Shown here: piece after piece, positions 44,300-53,405 of the stretch | How the letters are laid out: every line of letters begins with the position of its first letter | Numbering within the stretch: the stretch's first letter is position 1 | Source of the DNA: Calothrix sp. NIES-2100 | Lineage (GTDB): Bacteria; Cyanobacteriota; Cyanobacteriia; Cyanobacteriales; Nostocaceae | Assembly (NCBI RefSeq): GCF_002368195.1 | Contig: NZ_AP018178.1 | Span: forward strand, 729,738-793,737 | Direction of reading: 5' to 3' | Length of the DNA: 64,000 nt | The notes under the pieces: model-generated | The model's input: only the letters and a program-made list of their open reading frames with translations | What the model was told of the DNA's origin: nothing | Database searches by the model: none | Position numbers and translations under genes: made by a program

Positions 44300-44356
44300 T
44301 TCGTAGTCAGGACTGAGTGTGCTGAATTTTTAAGCACTTTCTGTGCTGACTACGAA
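44300..44356. repeat. TTCGTAGTCAG hairpin, copy 3
   Basis: TTCGTAGTCAG (44300-44310) and CTGACTACGAA (44346-44356) are perfectly complementary, with internal AAGCAC and GTGCT pieces that can add to the stem. It follows aroH. Confidence 0.7.
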
Positions 44357-44478
44357 CTATTCTGACAAAATTGATGCCCCTAATTCCAGTTACCAATTAC
44401 GGTAAAGGCAGACCAAAAATCAGGATGGGATAGTGTGATATTTTCGGGCGTATCTATTTCTGGGAGTATTGTTATTTG

Positions 44479-45120
44479 ATGAATCCAATCAACCTCTGGA
44501 CTTCTGCTGACCATGCTTTGAGATATCTAGCGAAGGCAGATTCTATACCCCACCGTACTGAGGGTGAAGCAGTTTTGTTGGAACATGTACCCAAGACTGT
44601 GAAGCGTATTCTGGATTTAGGAACTGGTGATGGTCGCTTACTAGCATTACTGAAAATTGACCGTCCTCAGGCGCAAAGTATAGCCGTTGATTTTTCTGCA
44701 ACTATGTTAGAGGCGGTAAAAACGCGGTTTGCTGAGGATACAACAGTACAAGTAATAACCCACAATTTGGATCAACCTCTCCCAGAATTAGGTTCCTTTG
44801 ACGCAGTTGTTTCCAGCTTTGCTATTCACCACCTCACCCACGATCGCAAACTTTCCTTGTATACAGAAATTTTTCACATACTGGAACCTGGTGGGATTTT
44901 TTGCAATTTAGAACATGTGGCTTCATCCACACCAGCATTACACGAGCATTTTTTACAAAAACTGGGAATATTACCCGAAAACGACGACCCATCCAATAAA
45001 CTTTTAGACGTAGAAACACAGCTAAATTGGCTGCGAAAAATTGGTTTTACTGATGTGGATTGCTACTGGAAGTGGCTGGAACTGGCATTATTAATTGGGA
45101 GAAAACGTAACTCAATTTAA
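44479..45120 (+). CDS. Class I SAM-dependent methyltransferase
   Basis: A 213-residue methyltransferase from ATG 44479. The SAM-binding motif I is ILDLGTGDGRLLALL, motif II SIAVDFSATMLEAV, motif IV FDAVVSSFAIHHL with the post-motif LEPGGIFCNLEHVA. These match the Methyltransf_25/11 group, which covers small-molecule and lipid enzymes. The substrate cannot be told. The neighbours (aroH, Uma2) give no hint. Confidence 0.82.
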   Translation: MNPINLWTSADHALRYLAKADSIPHRTEGEAVLLEHVPKTVKRILDLGTGDGRLLALLKIDRPQAQSIAVDFSATMLEAVKTRFAEDTTVQVITHNLDQPLPELGSFDAVVSSFAIHHLTHDRKLSLYTEIFHILEPGGIFCNLEHVASSTPALHEHFLQKLGILPENDDPSNKLLDVETQLNWLRKIGFTDVDCYWKWLELALLIGRKRNSI

Positions 45121-45169
45121 GGTTGGAGTTTCGATCTAAAATGAAGAGAACGATAAAAGAGCGATCGCT

Positions 45170-45724
45170 ATGGTCGTAACTACAGCTAAGTGGACAATAG
45201 ATGAGTACCACCGCATGATAGCAGCTGGTATCTTAGACGATCGGCGTGTGGAATTACTCAGAGGAGAAATTGTCGAGATGTCACCGGAAGGCGAACCCCA
45301 TGCTTATTTTAGTACCGAAGCTGGGGAATATCTCACGCGATTATTAGGCGAAAGAGCGACAATTCGTCCAGCTAAACCGATTACACTTCCTAATAACTCT
45401 GAACCAGAACCAGATATTGCGATCGTGCAACGCTTGGGGCGTGAATATTTAAATCATCATCCTTATCCGGAAAATATTTTCTGGCTGATTGAATACTCCG
45501 ATTCCAGCTTAGAAAAAGATTTAGAGATTAAAACTAAAATCTATGCTGAAGCTCAAATCCCTGAATACTGGGTAGTTAATTTAAGAAAAAGACAGCTCGT
45601 AGTATTTCGAGATCCTCACGATGGTGAGTACGCTTCCAAATCCACACTAACAGGCGGGACGATTTACCCAATAGCATTTCCAGATATCGCTGTTGCGGTA
45701 GATTTAATTGTCAATTTATCATAA
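45170..45724 (+). CDS. Uma2-family putative restriction endonuclease-fold protein
   Basis: A 184-residue protein of the Uma2 (DUF820) group, much expanded in cyanobacteria, with a PD-(D/E)XK nuclease fold. Typical elements are WTIDEYHRMIAAGILDD, VELLRGEIVEMSPEGEPHAY, EPEPDIAIVQ (the metal-binding Asp), WLIEYSDSSLEKDLEIKTKI (E...K motif) and YAEAQIPEYWVVNLRKRQLV. The biological role of the family is unknown. It precedes the RluA-type gene by only 8 bp, so they may be cotranscribed. Confidence 0.88.
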   Translation: MVVTTAKWTIDEYHRMIAAGILDDRRVELLRGEIVEMSPEGEPHAYFSTEAGEYLTRLLGERATIRPAKPITLPNNSEPEPDIAIVQRLGREYLNHHPYPENIFWLIEYSDSSLEKDLEIKTKIYAEAQIPEYWVVNLRKRQLVVFRDPHDGEYASKSTLTGGTIYPIAFPDIAVAVDLIVNLS

Positions 45725-45732
45725 TACCTTCT

Positions 45733-47514
45733 ATGGTATTTCTACATCCGCTTGCAGATTTTATTGATTGCAATTCTCCAGTCAGTAACCCATCCCCTAA
45801 CTATTACTATGAAGGGTATTGTCCGCAAAGTGCAAATTTACTGAGACTACCGCGCACTTCTTTAGTAGAAGCGATCGCTCAAAGTTTAATGCAGCAACTT
45901 GCGAAGGATGAGCGTTATTGCCAAGAAGGTAAGATGTATGGAGTCTTACTAGTTGAACTACCTACAGGTGAACAGCGAATACTCAAGGCTTTCTCTGGGT
46001 TGCTGAATGGTTTAAGTGTGGTTGATGGTTGGGTTCCGCCGATTCCAGGGAGAGAGGAAGTAGCTTTAGAAGAAGCTCAAACTTTGGCTCAATTAGAGAC
46101 GATTAAACAAGAATTAATTAACTTACAGCAACTTCCCCAAAGACAGGAATACCAAACGCGATCGCATGAATTTTCACAGCAATTGCAACAAATGCGCGAT
46201 CGCCACCGTCATTGCAAACATCAACGCCAGGAACAACGCCAGCAAATCTGCGCAACACTCACAGGCGTTGCACTCACTATCGCCTTGGAACAACTGGATC
46301 AAGAAAGCCGCCAGCAGGGAATTGAGCAAAAATTACTGAAACGCGAGCAAAATGAAGTGTTACAGCCGCTTGTGCAGGTAATTACAGCAGCAGACACACG
46401 GATACTGGAACTTAAACAACAGCGTAAACAACTCTCCCGCCAACTGCAAACGCAGATGCACGCAGCTTACAGCTTAATGAATTTTTATGGACAATCGCGA
46501 TCACTCCAACAATTAATCCCATCCGGCTTACCCACAGGTACAGGGGATTGTTGCGCCCCTAAACTTTTACAATATGCGGCGATCCATAATTTACAGCCAT
46601 TGTCAATGGCTGAATTTTGGTGGGGTTCGCAATCCGCAGCTGGAGATAAAATTCCGGGAAGATTTTACGGTGCTTGTGCAGAACGCTGTCAGCCATTGAT
46701 GGGGTTTTTGCTATCGGGGTTAAGACACATCTCGGAACCCCTTTCCCCCTATCCCCAGGCCGCAAGCGAGGAGGGGGGTAAATGTAGGTTTTTTAAAACG
46801 ACGCGGGAAATGGGACAAGGGAGACAAGGGAGACAAGGGGGACAAGAAACAGAGGAAACGCTATCGATTATTTACGAAGATGAATGGTTGATTGCTGTCA
46901 ATAAACCCCCAGGATTACTTTCAGTTCCCGGACGTTATTTTGATACTCAAGATAGTGTTGTTAGTCGGTTGCGGAATTTATTACCGGATGGGATGTCGCT
47001 TAATGCTGTGCATCGACTTGATCAAGACACTTCTGGTATTTTACTATTGGCACGCGTAGACGCGGAGCGGCTTGTCCCCAGACATCGCCAAACTTACTGC
47101 CAACTCAGCAGACAATTTCAGCAACAGCAAGTTCACAAAGTTTATGAAGCCTTAATTTCTGGGATTATCACCGTTGATCAAGGTGTAATTGAACTGCCAT
47201 TATGGGGAAATCCCAATAATCGCCCTTATCAACAAGTTAATTGGCAATACGGTAAACCCAGCATTACCCATTTTCAAGTCATAGCGAGAGAAGGAAACTA
47301 TACTCGTGTTGAGTTTAAACCGCTAACAGGACGCACTCATCAAATCAGAGTTCATGCTGCTGATATCAAAGGACTTGGTAACCCGATTTTAGGAGATAGA
47401 CTGTATGAAAATTCTACCAAAGCAAATCGCTTACATCTCCACGCCAGAGAACTTTACTTTCAACATCCACATTTAGGAGAAACTCTACATTTCCAGACAA
47501 AAACGCCATTTTAA
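45733..47514 (+). CDS. RluA-family pseudouridine synthase with long N-terminal extension and repeat insertion
   Basis: A 593-residue protein. The C-terminal 210 residues are a RluA-type catalytic domain: EDEWLIAVNKPPGLLSVPGR, the catalytic motif HRLDQDTSGILLLAR (Asp nucleophile) and the closing GRTHQIRVHAADIKGLGNPI. The N-terminal 340 residues contain a Gln-rich coiled coil (about 110-260) and the motif PTGTGDCCAPKLL, found in other long members of this family. Between the two halves, residues about 361-371 (GQGRQGRQGGQ) are coded by 3.5 copies of the 9-mer GACAAGGGA. The insertion keeps the frame. The RNA target is unknown. Confidence 0.85.
   Translation: MVFLHPLADFIDCNSPVSNPSPNYYYEGYCPQSANLLRLPRTSLVEAIAQSLMQQLAKDERYCQEGKMYGVLLVELPTGEQRILKAFSGLLNGLSVVDGWVPPIPGREEVALEEAQTLAQLETIKQELINLQQLPQRQEYQTRSHEFSQQLQQMRDRHRHCKHQRQEQRQQICATLTGVALTIALEQLDQESRQQGIEQKLLKREQNEVLQPLVQVITAADTRILELKQQRKQLSRQLQTQMHAAYSLMNFYGQSRSLQQLIPSGLPTGTGDCCAPKLLQYAAIHNLQPLSMAEFWWGSQSAAGDKIPGRFYGACAERCQPLMGFLLSGLRHISEPLSPYPQAASEEGGKCRFFKTTREMGQGRQGRQGGQETEETLSIIYEDEWLIAVNKPPGLLSVPGRYFDTQDSVVSRLRNLLPDGMSLNAVHRLDQDTSGILLLARVDAERLVPRHRQTYCQLSRQFQQQQVHKVYEALISGIITVDQGVIELPLWGNPNNRPYQQVNWQYGKPSITHFQVIAREGNYTRVEFKPLTGRTHQIRVHAADIKGLGNPILGDRLYENSTKANRLHLHARELYFQHPHLGETLHFQTKTPF
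46814..46846. repeat. GACAAGGGA tandem repeat inside a coding sequence
   Basis: Copies at 46814-46822, 46823-46831, 46832-46840 (one change) and a partial at 46841-46846. The same unit lies between genes at 3638 and at the end of the PanE-like gene at 23047. It sits in the linker of the pseudouridine synthase. Confidence 0.8.
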
Positions 47515-47645
47515 GTATATAAAAATAATTCTAATTTATCAAATATAAACATATAAATATATACCGCCCACAAGGAAGGTATTAAACTCCAACATTCAAC
47601 AACTGACTACTGACAAATGACTCGCTAAGCGCAACAAAATTGTTA

Positions 47646-48131
47646 TCATTTGTATACAACGATTATAGGTGTCACCTTTGGTTGATTGGGATTGGTTAAG
47701 TTTAATCTATAATAAGCTCTTAATATTTTATCATTTTTATCTCCTCGGAATGTCACTATATAATTAGCGTTTTGATAAGAGTCTTTTTCGACTTTTTCAA
47801 TTAGCTTATCTTGAATAAATTGAGCTTGTTTTAATTTTTGTGGTAGCGAATTAAGCTTGGTGAGGCAAAAAATGCCTGTGGAATTCGGAAATTTATACAC
47901 TTGTAAAAAATATTTTTGATTATTAACTTCAAAACCGGATGTTAAAAATATCGTGCCGCGATTTTGTGGTGGGATTTTTCTAAAAACTTCTTGTGTTCTA
48001 TTATGATACTGGCAATTATTATCAATAATTGGTTCACCAGCAGTAACAGGTTTTGTTAGCATTGCCATGCTTCCGGTCAATAAACTTAAACCTGTTAAAC
48101 TTAAATAAATAAGTTTTAACCAATAGAACAT
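47646..48131 (-). CDS. Exported hypothetical protein
   Basis: A 161-residue protein with a probable signal peptide (residues 1-31, LIYLSLTGLSLLTGSMAML before KPVTAGE). The mature part has two Cys (NNCQYHN and GIFCLTKL), which could form a disulfide. It contains strands such as GTIFLTSGFEVNNQKYFLQV and IVTFRGDKNDKILRAYYRL. A stand-alone gene with no recognised family. A MITE-like element lies just upstream. Confidence 0.55.
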   Translation of the reverse strand: MFYWLKLIYLSLTGLSLLTGSMAMLTKPVTAGEPIIDNNCQYHNRTQEVFRKIPPQNRGTIFLTSGFEVNNQKYFLQVYKFPNSTGIFCLTKLNSLPQKLKQAQFIQDKLIEKVEKDSYQNANYIVTFRGDKNDKILRAYYRLNLTNPNQPKVTPIIVVYK

Positions 48132-48212
48132 ACACTTTACTCCTCATTCCATTTATTGTGACGGAGTAAAATTTTAGGTGGTTCCTATAAGCAATACATA
48201 AATTATTCATAA

Positions 48213-48435
48213 GGGCACAACATTGTTCATACGTGTCAACTTAACGTGAAACCCTTGCCAAGACGTGATGACCGAATTATCTCACCTACCATCACGATCC
48301 GCGTCACCCCACCCCAGCTTTGCTAACGCAAAACTTCCCCTCCCCGTAAACGGGGAGGGGATAAAGGGGTGGGGTAAAACGCTTGTGGGATAAGCCTTTT
48401 AACTTAAGTTGACACCAATGAACATTGTTGTGCCC
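48213..48435. mobile_element. 223-bp MITE-like element with 32-bp terminal inverted repeats
   Basis: Bases 48213-48244 and 48404-48435 are inverted copies with 29 of 32 bases matching; ends are GGGCACAAC and GTTGTGCCC. The interior holds a GC-rich hairpin (CCCCTCCCCGT with ACGGGGAGGGG) and CCCCACCCC/GGGGTGGGG, both outside the reading frames of genes. No coding capacity is present. No target-site duplication was found by eye. Confidence 0.7.
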
Positions 48436-48564
48436 CTACCCATCTTTCGCATTCTGTTTTCAAGTTGGTATTAGTATAGATATGTAGTTTGAAACATACA
48501 CAGCAATACTAATAAGTTTATAAGAGCGATCGCAAAATCCACAATTTCTTGATCTGTGGCTAGT

Positions 48565-49041
48565 TTAATCTATCCGACAGCGCCCCTGAGTATTACAAAG
48601 TCGCTCTTGACGCTCTTGCACAACCGTTTCTAACGTCGGTCGTCCTGTGATAGCGAGTCGCCATTTTGCCCAAATTCCATAGAGAAAATCTGCGATCGCA
48701 CCCACAATCGGTAACTTGGTTACACTATATACCCACCCCATCCCCAAAATTGCGTAAACACGCCGAAACACTTCAACATTTTGTACCACTGTTCCATCTG
48801 CTAAAACTGCATGGATGCGCCCCATAGCTGTTTCAAAATCTACTCCGCCATGTTCTTCGGGGTTATAGTCATCGTCTGCAATATCGACAAAATGCACTAA
48901 CCCCCGACCCGCATCTCGTTTTTGGAGAAAATTCACCTCGCGCATACACAAAGGACATTCCCCGTCATACAACAGCTCGATTTTCCATGCAGGTGCAGTA
49001 GATGCAGACTGGGTAAGGATTTCACTGGAAATAGAAGACAT
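48565..49041 (-). CDS. DCC-family thiol-disulfide oxidoreductase-like protein (DUF393)
   Basis: A 158-residue protein. The DxxCPxC motif reads LLYDGECPLCMREVNFLQKR, the defining start of the DCC (DUF393) family, a thioredoxin-like fold. The rest matches the family pattern (HFVDIADDDYNPEEHG, GRIHAVLADGTVVQNVEVFR). Redox activity is predicted from the CxxC pair, not shown. A small Cys pair near the C-terminus (LCNTQGRC) is unusual. No operon partner. Confidence 0.85.
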   Translation of the reverse strand: MSSISSEILTQSASTAPAWKIELLYDGECPLCMREVNFLQKRDAGRGLVHFVDIADDDYNPEEHGGVDFETAMGRIHAVLADGTVVQNVEVFRRVYAILGMGWVYSVTKLPIVGAIADFLYGIWAKWRLAITGRPTLETVVQERQERLCNTQGRCRID

Positions 49042-49274
49042 AAATGATTGTTAATTAAGTTTCTTGTACTTATATATTGTAGAAAATTTAAGAAATATAA
49101 AGTAATGTTTCGATAAATCATAGCGATAAATCATAGATAAAACTCATGTGTATTTTCACAAAACCCCCTAGATATAAATTTTTCTATATCTATCGAAGTA
49201 AATACTTATTCACAATTGTTTACAAACTCGAGTAAAATGACTTTATTCACAGATAAGTATTTTTTCTCATTGAC

Positions 49275-50963
49275 ATGATAGCGGATCGATTTCCCTGGCT
49301 TACCGCAATTGTTCTACTGCCACTGGTTGCTTCCCTGCTTATTCCTGCGCTGCCTGACAAAGATGGCACGCGCGTGCGGTGGTATGCCCTTGGCGTAGGT
49401 ATCGCAGACTTTGTTTTGATGTGCTACGCCTTTTGGAAGCATTACGATGCGACCAGTGCTAGTTTTCAACTTATGGAAAATTATGCCTGGATGCCGCAGT
49501 TAGGTTTGAACTGGTCCGTATCGGTTGATGGGCTATCAGTCCCCTTGGTGCTGCTAGCAGGATTTGTCACCACACTCTCGATGTTTTCAGCGTGGCGAGT
49601 CGATCGCAGACCGAAACTATTTTACTTTTTAATGCTCGTGCTGTATTCGGCACAAATTGGGGTATTTGTTGCTCAAGACTTGCTGTTGTTTTTCATTATG
49701 TGGGAAGTCGAGCTGATTCCCGTCTACCTCCTGGTCTGTATTTGGGGTGGACAAAAGCGTCGTTACGCAGCCACAAAATTTTTGTTATATACAGCAGCAG
49801 CTTCTATATTTATTCTCGTAGCAGCACTGGCAATGGCGCTCTACGGTGGTGGCAATATAACCTTTGATATCGCTGCCTTGGGGATGAAAGAGTTTCCCCT
49901 CGGTCTAGAATTGCTGCTATATGCAGGATTATTAATAGCCTTTGGTGTTAAGCTCGCAATTTTCCCCCTACACACCTGGTTACCTGATGCCCACGGTGAA
50001 GCATCTGCTCCCGTATCGATGATTTTGGCTGGTGTATTGCTGAAAATGGGAGGATACGGGCTAATTCGTTTAAATTTGGAACTTTTACCCGACGCACACG
50101 TATACTTTGCACCTGTGTTAGCCATTCTGGGCGTTGTCAACATTATCTACGGTGCGTTGAACTCCTTTGCCCAGAGCAACATGAAGCGACGCTTGGCTTA
50201 TTCGTCAATTTCCCACATGGGCTTTGTCCTACTGGGGATTGCGTCCTTCACAGATTTGGGAATCAACGGCGCAATGTTGCAGATGATTTCCCACGGTTTG
50301 ATTGCATCAGTGCTGTTCTTCTTGGCAGGTGTGACTTATGACCGTACCCACACAATGGCAATGGACAGTATGGGCGGTATTGGTCAAGCAATGCCCAAAG
50401 TATTTGCTCTGTTTACAATTGGTGCAATGGCTTCCCTAGCTCTACCTGGTATGAGTGGCTTTGCTGGTGAACTTGCGGTATTTGTTGGTTTGACTACCAG
50501 TGATATTTACAGTTCTACCTTCTGCACAGTCACAGTTTTCCTAGCGGCTGTAGGAGTTATCCTCACACCCATCTATCTACTTTCCATGCTGCGCCAGGTA
50601 TTTTACGGCACTGGTGCAGAACTTACTTGCAACCTTACAGATGGCGGATTGCAGAATCAGGAAGCAGAAGAAGCAGTTTGTTTTGGTACAGATTGCGTGG
50701 TACCTACCGAAGCAGTATATAGAGATGCTAGCCCCAGGGAAGTGTTTATTGCTGCCTGTTTTATCGTGCTGATTATCGGCATTGGTTTTTATCCCAAGGT
50801 AGCTATGCAGATGTACGATGTGAAGACTGTGGCAGTAAATGCTCAGGTTCGCCAGTCTTATACCGTCATCTCCCAATCGAATCCCCGGATTTATGCTAAT
50901 GGATTTTTAGCGCCGAAGATTGCAGAGGCTGAAGTAGCACCAGTTTTGGCAACAATGAAGTAA
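49275..50963 (+). CDS. ndhD: NAD(P)H-quinone oxidoreductase subunit 4 (NdhD)
   Basis: A proton-pumping membrane subunit of cyanobacterial NDH-1, used in respiration and cyclic electron flow. The 562 residues give about 14 hydrophobic segments. Core motifs are present: FFIMWEVELIPVYLLVCIWG (with the conserved Glu), AIFPLHTWLPDAHGEASAPV, ILAGVLLKMGGYGLIRLN and NMKRRLAYSSISHMG. The start ATG at 49275 is the first in frame. The C-terminal extension (about 530-562) is variable. No other ndh gene is nearby; cyanobacterial ndhD copies (NdhD1-D6) are often solitary. Confidence 0.93.
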   Translation: MIADRFPWLTAIVLLPLVASLLIPALPDKDGTRVRWYALGVGIADFVLMCYAFWKHYDATSASFQLMENYAWMPQLGLNWSVSVDGLSVPLVLLAGFVTTLSMFSAWRVDRRPKLFYFLMLVLYSAQIGVFVAQDLLLFFIMWEVELIPVYLLVCIWGGQKRRYAATKFLLYTAAASIFILVAALAMALYGGGNITFDIAALGMKEFPLGLELLLYAGLLIAFGVKLAIFPLHTWLPDAHGEASAPVSMILAGVLLKMGGYGLIRLNLELLPDAHVYFAPVLAILGVVNIIYGALNSFAQSNMKRRLAYSSISHMGFVLLGIASFTDLGINGAMLQMISHGLIASVLFFLAGVTYDRTHTMAMDSMGGIGQAMPKVFALFTIGAMASLALPGMSGFAGELAVFVGLTTSDIYSSTFCTVTVFLAAVGVILTPIYLLSMLRQVFYGTGAELTCNLTDGGLQNQEAEEAVCFGTDCVVPTEAVYRDASPREVFIAACFIVLIIGIGFYPKVAMQMYDVKTVAVNAQVRQSYTVISQSNPRIYANGFLAPKIAEAEVAPVLATMK

Positions 50964-50995
50964 GCTTTTCGACCTCTATTATCTGTTGAAAATGT

Positions 50996-51029
50996 AGCGA
51001 TCGCTCTTTGTTGGGCGATCGCTTTTTTT
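50996..51029 (+). terminator. Terminator after ndhD, built from two HIP1 sites
   Basis: AGCGATCGC (50996-51004) and GCGATCGCT (51015-51023) pair around a 10-base loop and are followed by eight T. It lies 33 bp beyond the ndhD stop. Confidence 0.85.
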
Positions 51030-51451
51030 GCTTATATAGCTATATAAAACATCTATCTTTAGATATAAATTATTCAAAATGCTTTGTTACCTCTACACTT
51101 CCCATGAAGGATTGACTTGAATTAATTTAAATATGTTATGATTTGTAACGTCACTCTAATTTACTCCCCAGTAGATTATTTGCTGGCTTAAGCTAAAATA
51201 GCTTAATTTAGAGGTATAAAGCCAATTAAATCAAGTAAAATTTTTGCACAAAAGATTTTTGCTTAATAAAGTTAACTTTTCGTTAACTATTGATTCACAT
51301 ATATTTAAATTCGGAATTTTTCGTAATTACTGAGATAAATATATTGAATCCTGAGCATTAATTTGACTTGATGCCAGATGAATAATACTATCATCCTCAA
51401 TAGAAGGTAGTCAGTCATCTTCGTTTTTAGCCATTTTATAATTTGGGACTA

Positions 51452-51529
51452 ATGCTAAAAAGCAACGATTTGAGTATTAATTATGGTTGTAATCTCAAAT
51501 GTCAGCCCGAAGATAGACAATATGAGTAA
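51452..51529 (+). CDS. Short frame, shorter paralogue of the 51686 frame
   Basis: A 25-residue frame starts MLKSNDLSINYGCNLKCQPE and ends at TAA 51527-51529. It aligns without gaps to the first 25 residues of the frame at 51686: ML K (S/N)(N/S)(D/E)L x (I/V)N x G x NLK, ending in (D/R)(R/Q)YE. It is probably a truncated duplicate. Confidence 0.35.
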   Translation: MLKSNDLSINYGCNLKCQPEDRQYE

Positions 51530-51685
51530 TTTACTAAGATAGGATTTTTGCACAGTCGAAAAATCGGAAAATGGTTAGATAAAAATACAGTGGAGTTAAT
51601 TATCATTTAGGTAAAATTACTCAAATTCCACTGTGATTCTGAGACAAATAGAATGTAGCCAGTAGCCAGAGAAGGTTTAATAGTA

Positions 51686-51832
51686 ATGCTAAAAAACAGC
51701 GAACTTAGGGTAAATCAGGGTGCTAATCTCAAATTAAAGCTGGGAGAACAACGATACGAATTTTTCTCCAGGACAGAAGTTTTACGAAATTGCACAATTG
51801 GCAAGCCATTAAAGTTAAACATAGTGGTATAA
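51686..51832 (+). CDS. Small protein of a duplicated pair upstream of mysA
   Basis: A 48-residue frame: MLKNSELRVNQGANLKLKLG, EQRYEFFSRTEVLRNCTIGK, PLKLNIVV, ending at TAA 51830-51832. The start is similar to that of the frame 234 bp upstream, at the protein and the DNA level (TAATGCTAAAAAxC and TAATCTCAAAT shared). The match is stronger in the protein pattern than by chance. No family is recognised. Frames this short need confirmation. Confidence 0.4.
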   Translation: MLKNSELRVNQGANLKLKLGEQRYEFFSRTEVLRNCTIGKPLKLNIVV

Positions 51833-52171
51833 ATCTGAATTCAGATGAATGTTATTGTCATTAAAGTCAACAATCCCAAAGGAAAGAATGCAAGCGTTAT
51901 GACGCGATATTGCAAATTGGACTAGTTGACTAGTTTAGAGGTTCTGCTGAATGAAAGATTAAGCCACCTACAGAATTTACTCAAATGAATGGTGTTGTTT
52001 AATAACAATGCCAGACAGTAATACAAGTCAGCTTTTTTATAAAAAGCTTGCTTTGTGATGCCTTTAATCTCAAAAATTAAAGAGTATTATTTCCTGCTGA
52101 CGTGCATTAGGGTAAACCGGAATTATTACCAAAATTCCACAATTTTTTAATTTGCATAGAGGTCAAAAGAC

Positions 52172-53401
52172 ATGAATAATGTTCAAGCATCATTTGCAGC
52201 TACAGAAACTGCATTTCACGTCCAAGGTTACGAAAAAATCGATTTTAGTCTTGTCTATGTGAACGGTGCATTTAATGTTCAAAACCGGGAAATTGCTGAT
52301 AGTTATGCAAAATTTGGTCGCTGTTTAACTGTAATTGATGCCAATGTTTATGAACTTTACGGCGAGCAAATCAGGTCATATTTTAAGCACTATGACATTG
52401 ACCTAACAGTATTTCCCATCATCATTACTGAACCAGCTAAAACCCTGGCTAGTTTTGAAAAAATTGTTGATGCTTTTTCAGATTTTGGCTTAGTTCGTAA
52501 AGAACCAGTCTTAGTAGTTGGTGGCGGTTTAATTACTGATGTGGCTGGGTTTGCTTGCGCTGCTTACCGTCGCAAGAGTAACTACATTCGCATTCCTACC
52601 ACGTTGATCGGTTTAATCGATGCAGGTGTAGCGATTAAAGTAGCTGTGAATCATCGCAAGTTAAAAAATCGCTTGGGAGCATATCATGCACCTTTGAAAG
52701 TTATCCTCGATTTCTCATTTTTGCAAACCTTGCCAACGGCTCAAGTTCGTAATGGGATGGCGGAGTTAGTAAAAATTGCTGTAGTTGCTAACTCAGAAGT
52801 TTTTGAACTGCTATACGAATATGGTGAAAAATTGCTTTCCACTCACTTTGGACATGTGAATGGAACACCAGAAATCAAAGAGATTGCCCATAAAGTCAAC
52901 TATGAAGCAATCAAAACTATGTTGGAATTAGAGACGCCAAACTTGCATGAAATCGACCTCGATCGCGTCATTGCCTACGGTCATACTTGGAGTCCTACCC
53001 TAGAATTAGCGCCGCGTGTACCTCTATATCATGGTCACGCCGTCAATATAGATATGGCTTTGTCTGCAACCATTGCTGCACAACGAGGTTATATTCCCAC
53101 AACAGAACGCGATCGCATCCTCGACTTGATGAGTCGTATAGGTCTATCACTCGATCACCCTCTATTAGATGGGGATTTACTCTGGTATGCCACCCAATCT
53201 ATTTCCCTGACACGAGACGGCAAACAACGCGCCGCCATGCCTCGTCCGATTGGTGAGTGCTTCTTTGCTAACGATTTGACTCGTGAAGAACTAGATGGAG
53301 CCTTAGCTGAACACAAACGTCTTTGTGCTAAATACCCTCGTGGTGGAGCAGGTGTTGACGCATACATTGAACCCCAAGAAGTTCAATTAGTGGGAGTTTA
53401 A
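52172..53401 (+). CDS. mysA: Demethyl-4-deoxygadusol synthase (MAA pathway)
   Basis: A 409-residue sugar phosphate cyclase of the dehydroquinate synthase superfamily. It turns sedoheptulose 7-phosphate into the cyclohexenone precursor of mycosporine-like amino acids, which absorb UV. The NAD-binding GGGLITDVAGFACA is at 117-130. Zinc ligands are Glu198 (NGMAELVK), His271 (YGHTWSP) and His287 (YHGHAVNI). The family length and the sequence DAGVAIKVAVNHRKLKNRLG match cyanobacterial MysA rather than AroB. AGAGGTC lies 11 bases before the ATG. mysB follows after 4 bp. Confidence 0.93.
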   Translation: MNNVQASFAATETAFHVQGYEKIDFSLVYVNGAFNVQNREIADSYAKFGRCLTVIDANVYELYGEQIRSYFKHYDIDLTVFPIIITEPAKTLASFEKIVDAFSDFGLVRKEPVLVVGGGLITDVAGFACAAYRRKSNYIRIPTTLIGLIDAGVAIKVAVNHRKLKNRLGAYHAPLKVILDFSFLQTLPTAQVRNGMAELVKIAVVANSEVFELLYEYGEKLLSTHFGHVNGTPEIKEIAHKVNYEAIKTMLELETPNLHEIDLDRVIAYGHTWSPTLELAPRVPLYHGHAVNIDMALSATIAAQRGYIPTTERDRILDLMSRIGLSLDHPLLDGDLLWYATQSISLTRDGKQRAAMPRPIGECFFANDLTREELDGALAEHKRLCAKYPRGGAGVDAYIEPQEVQLVGV

Positions 53402-53405
53402 AAAG

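Larger units (their letters stand above)
51030..52171. other. Long intergenic region upstream of the mys genes
   Basis: The 1.14-kb gap is AT-rich and holds the mysA promoter. Two related short frames (51452-51529 and 51686-51832) are listed separately. A possible hairpin AAAAGCTTGCTTT/AAAAAGCTT lies near 52030-52050. No other gene was recognised, and light- or UV-response motifs are not known well enough to point out. Confidence 0.5.
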
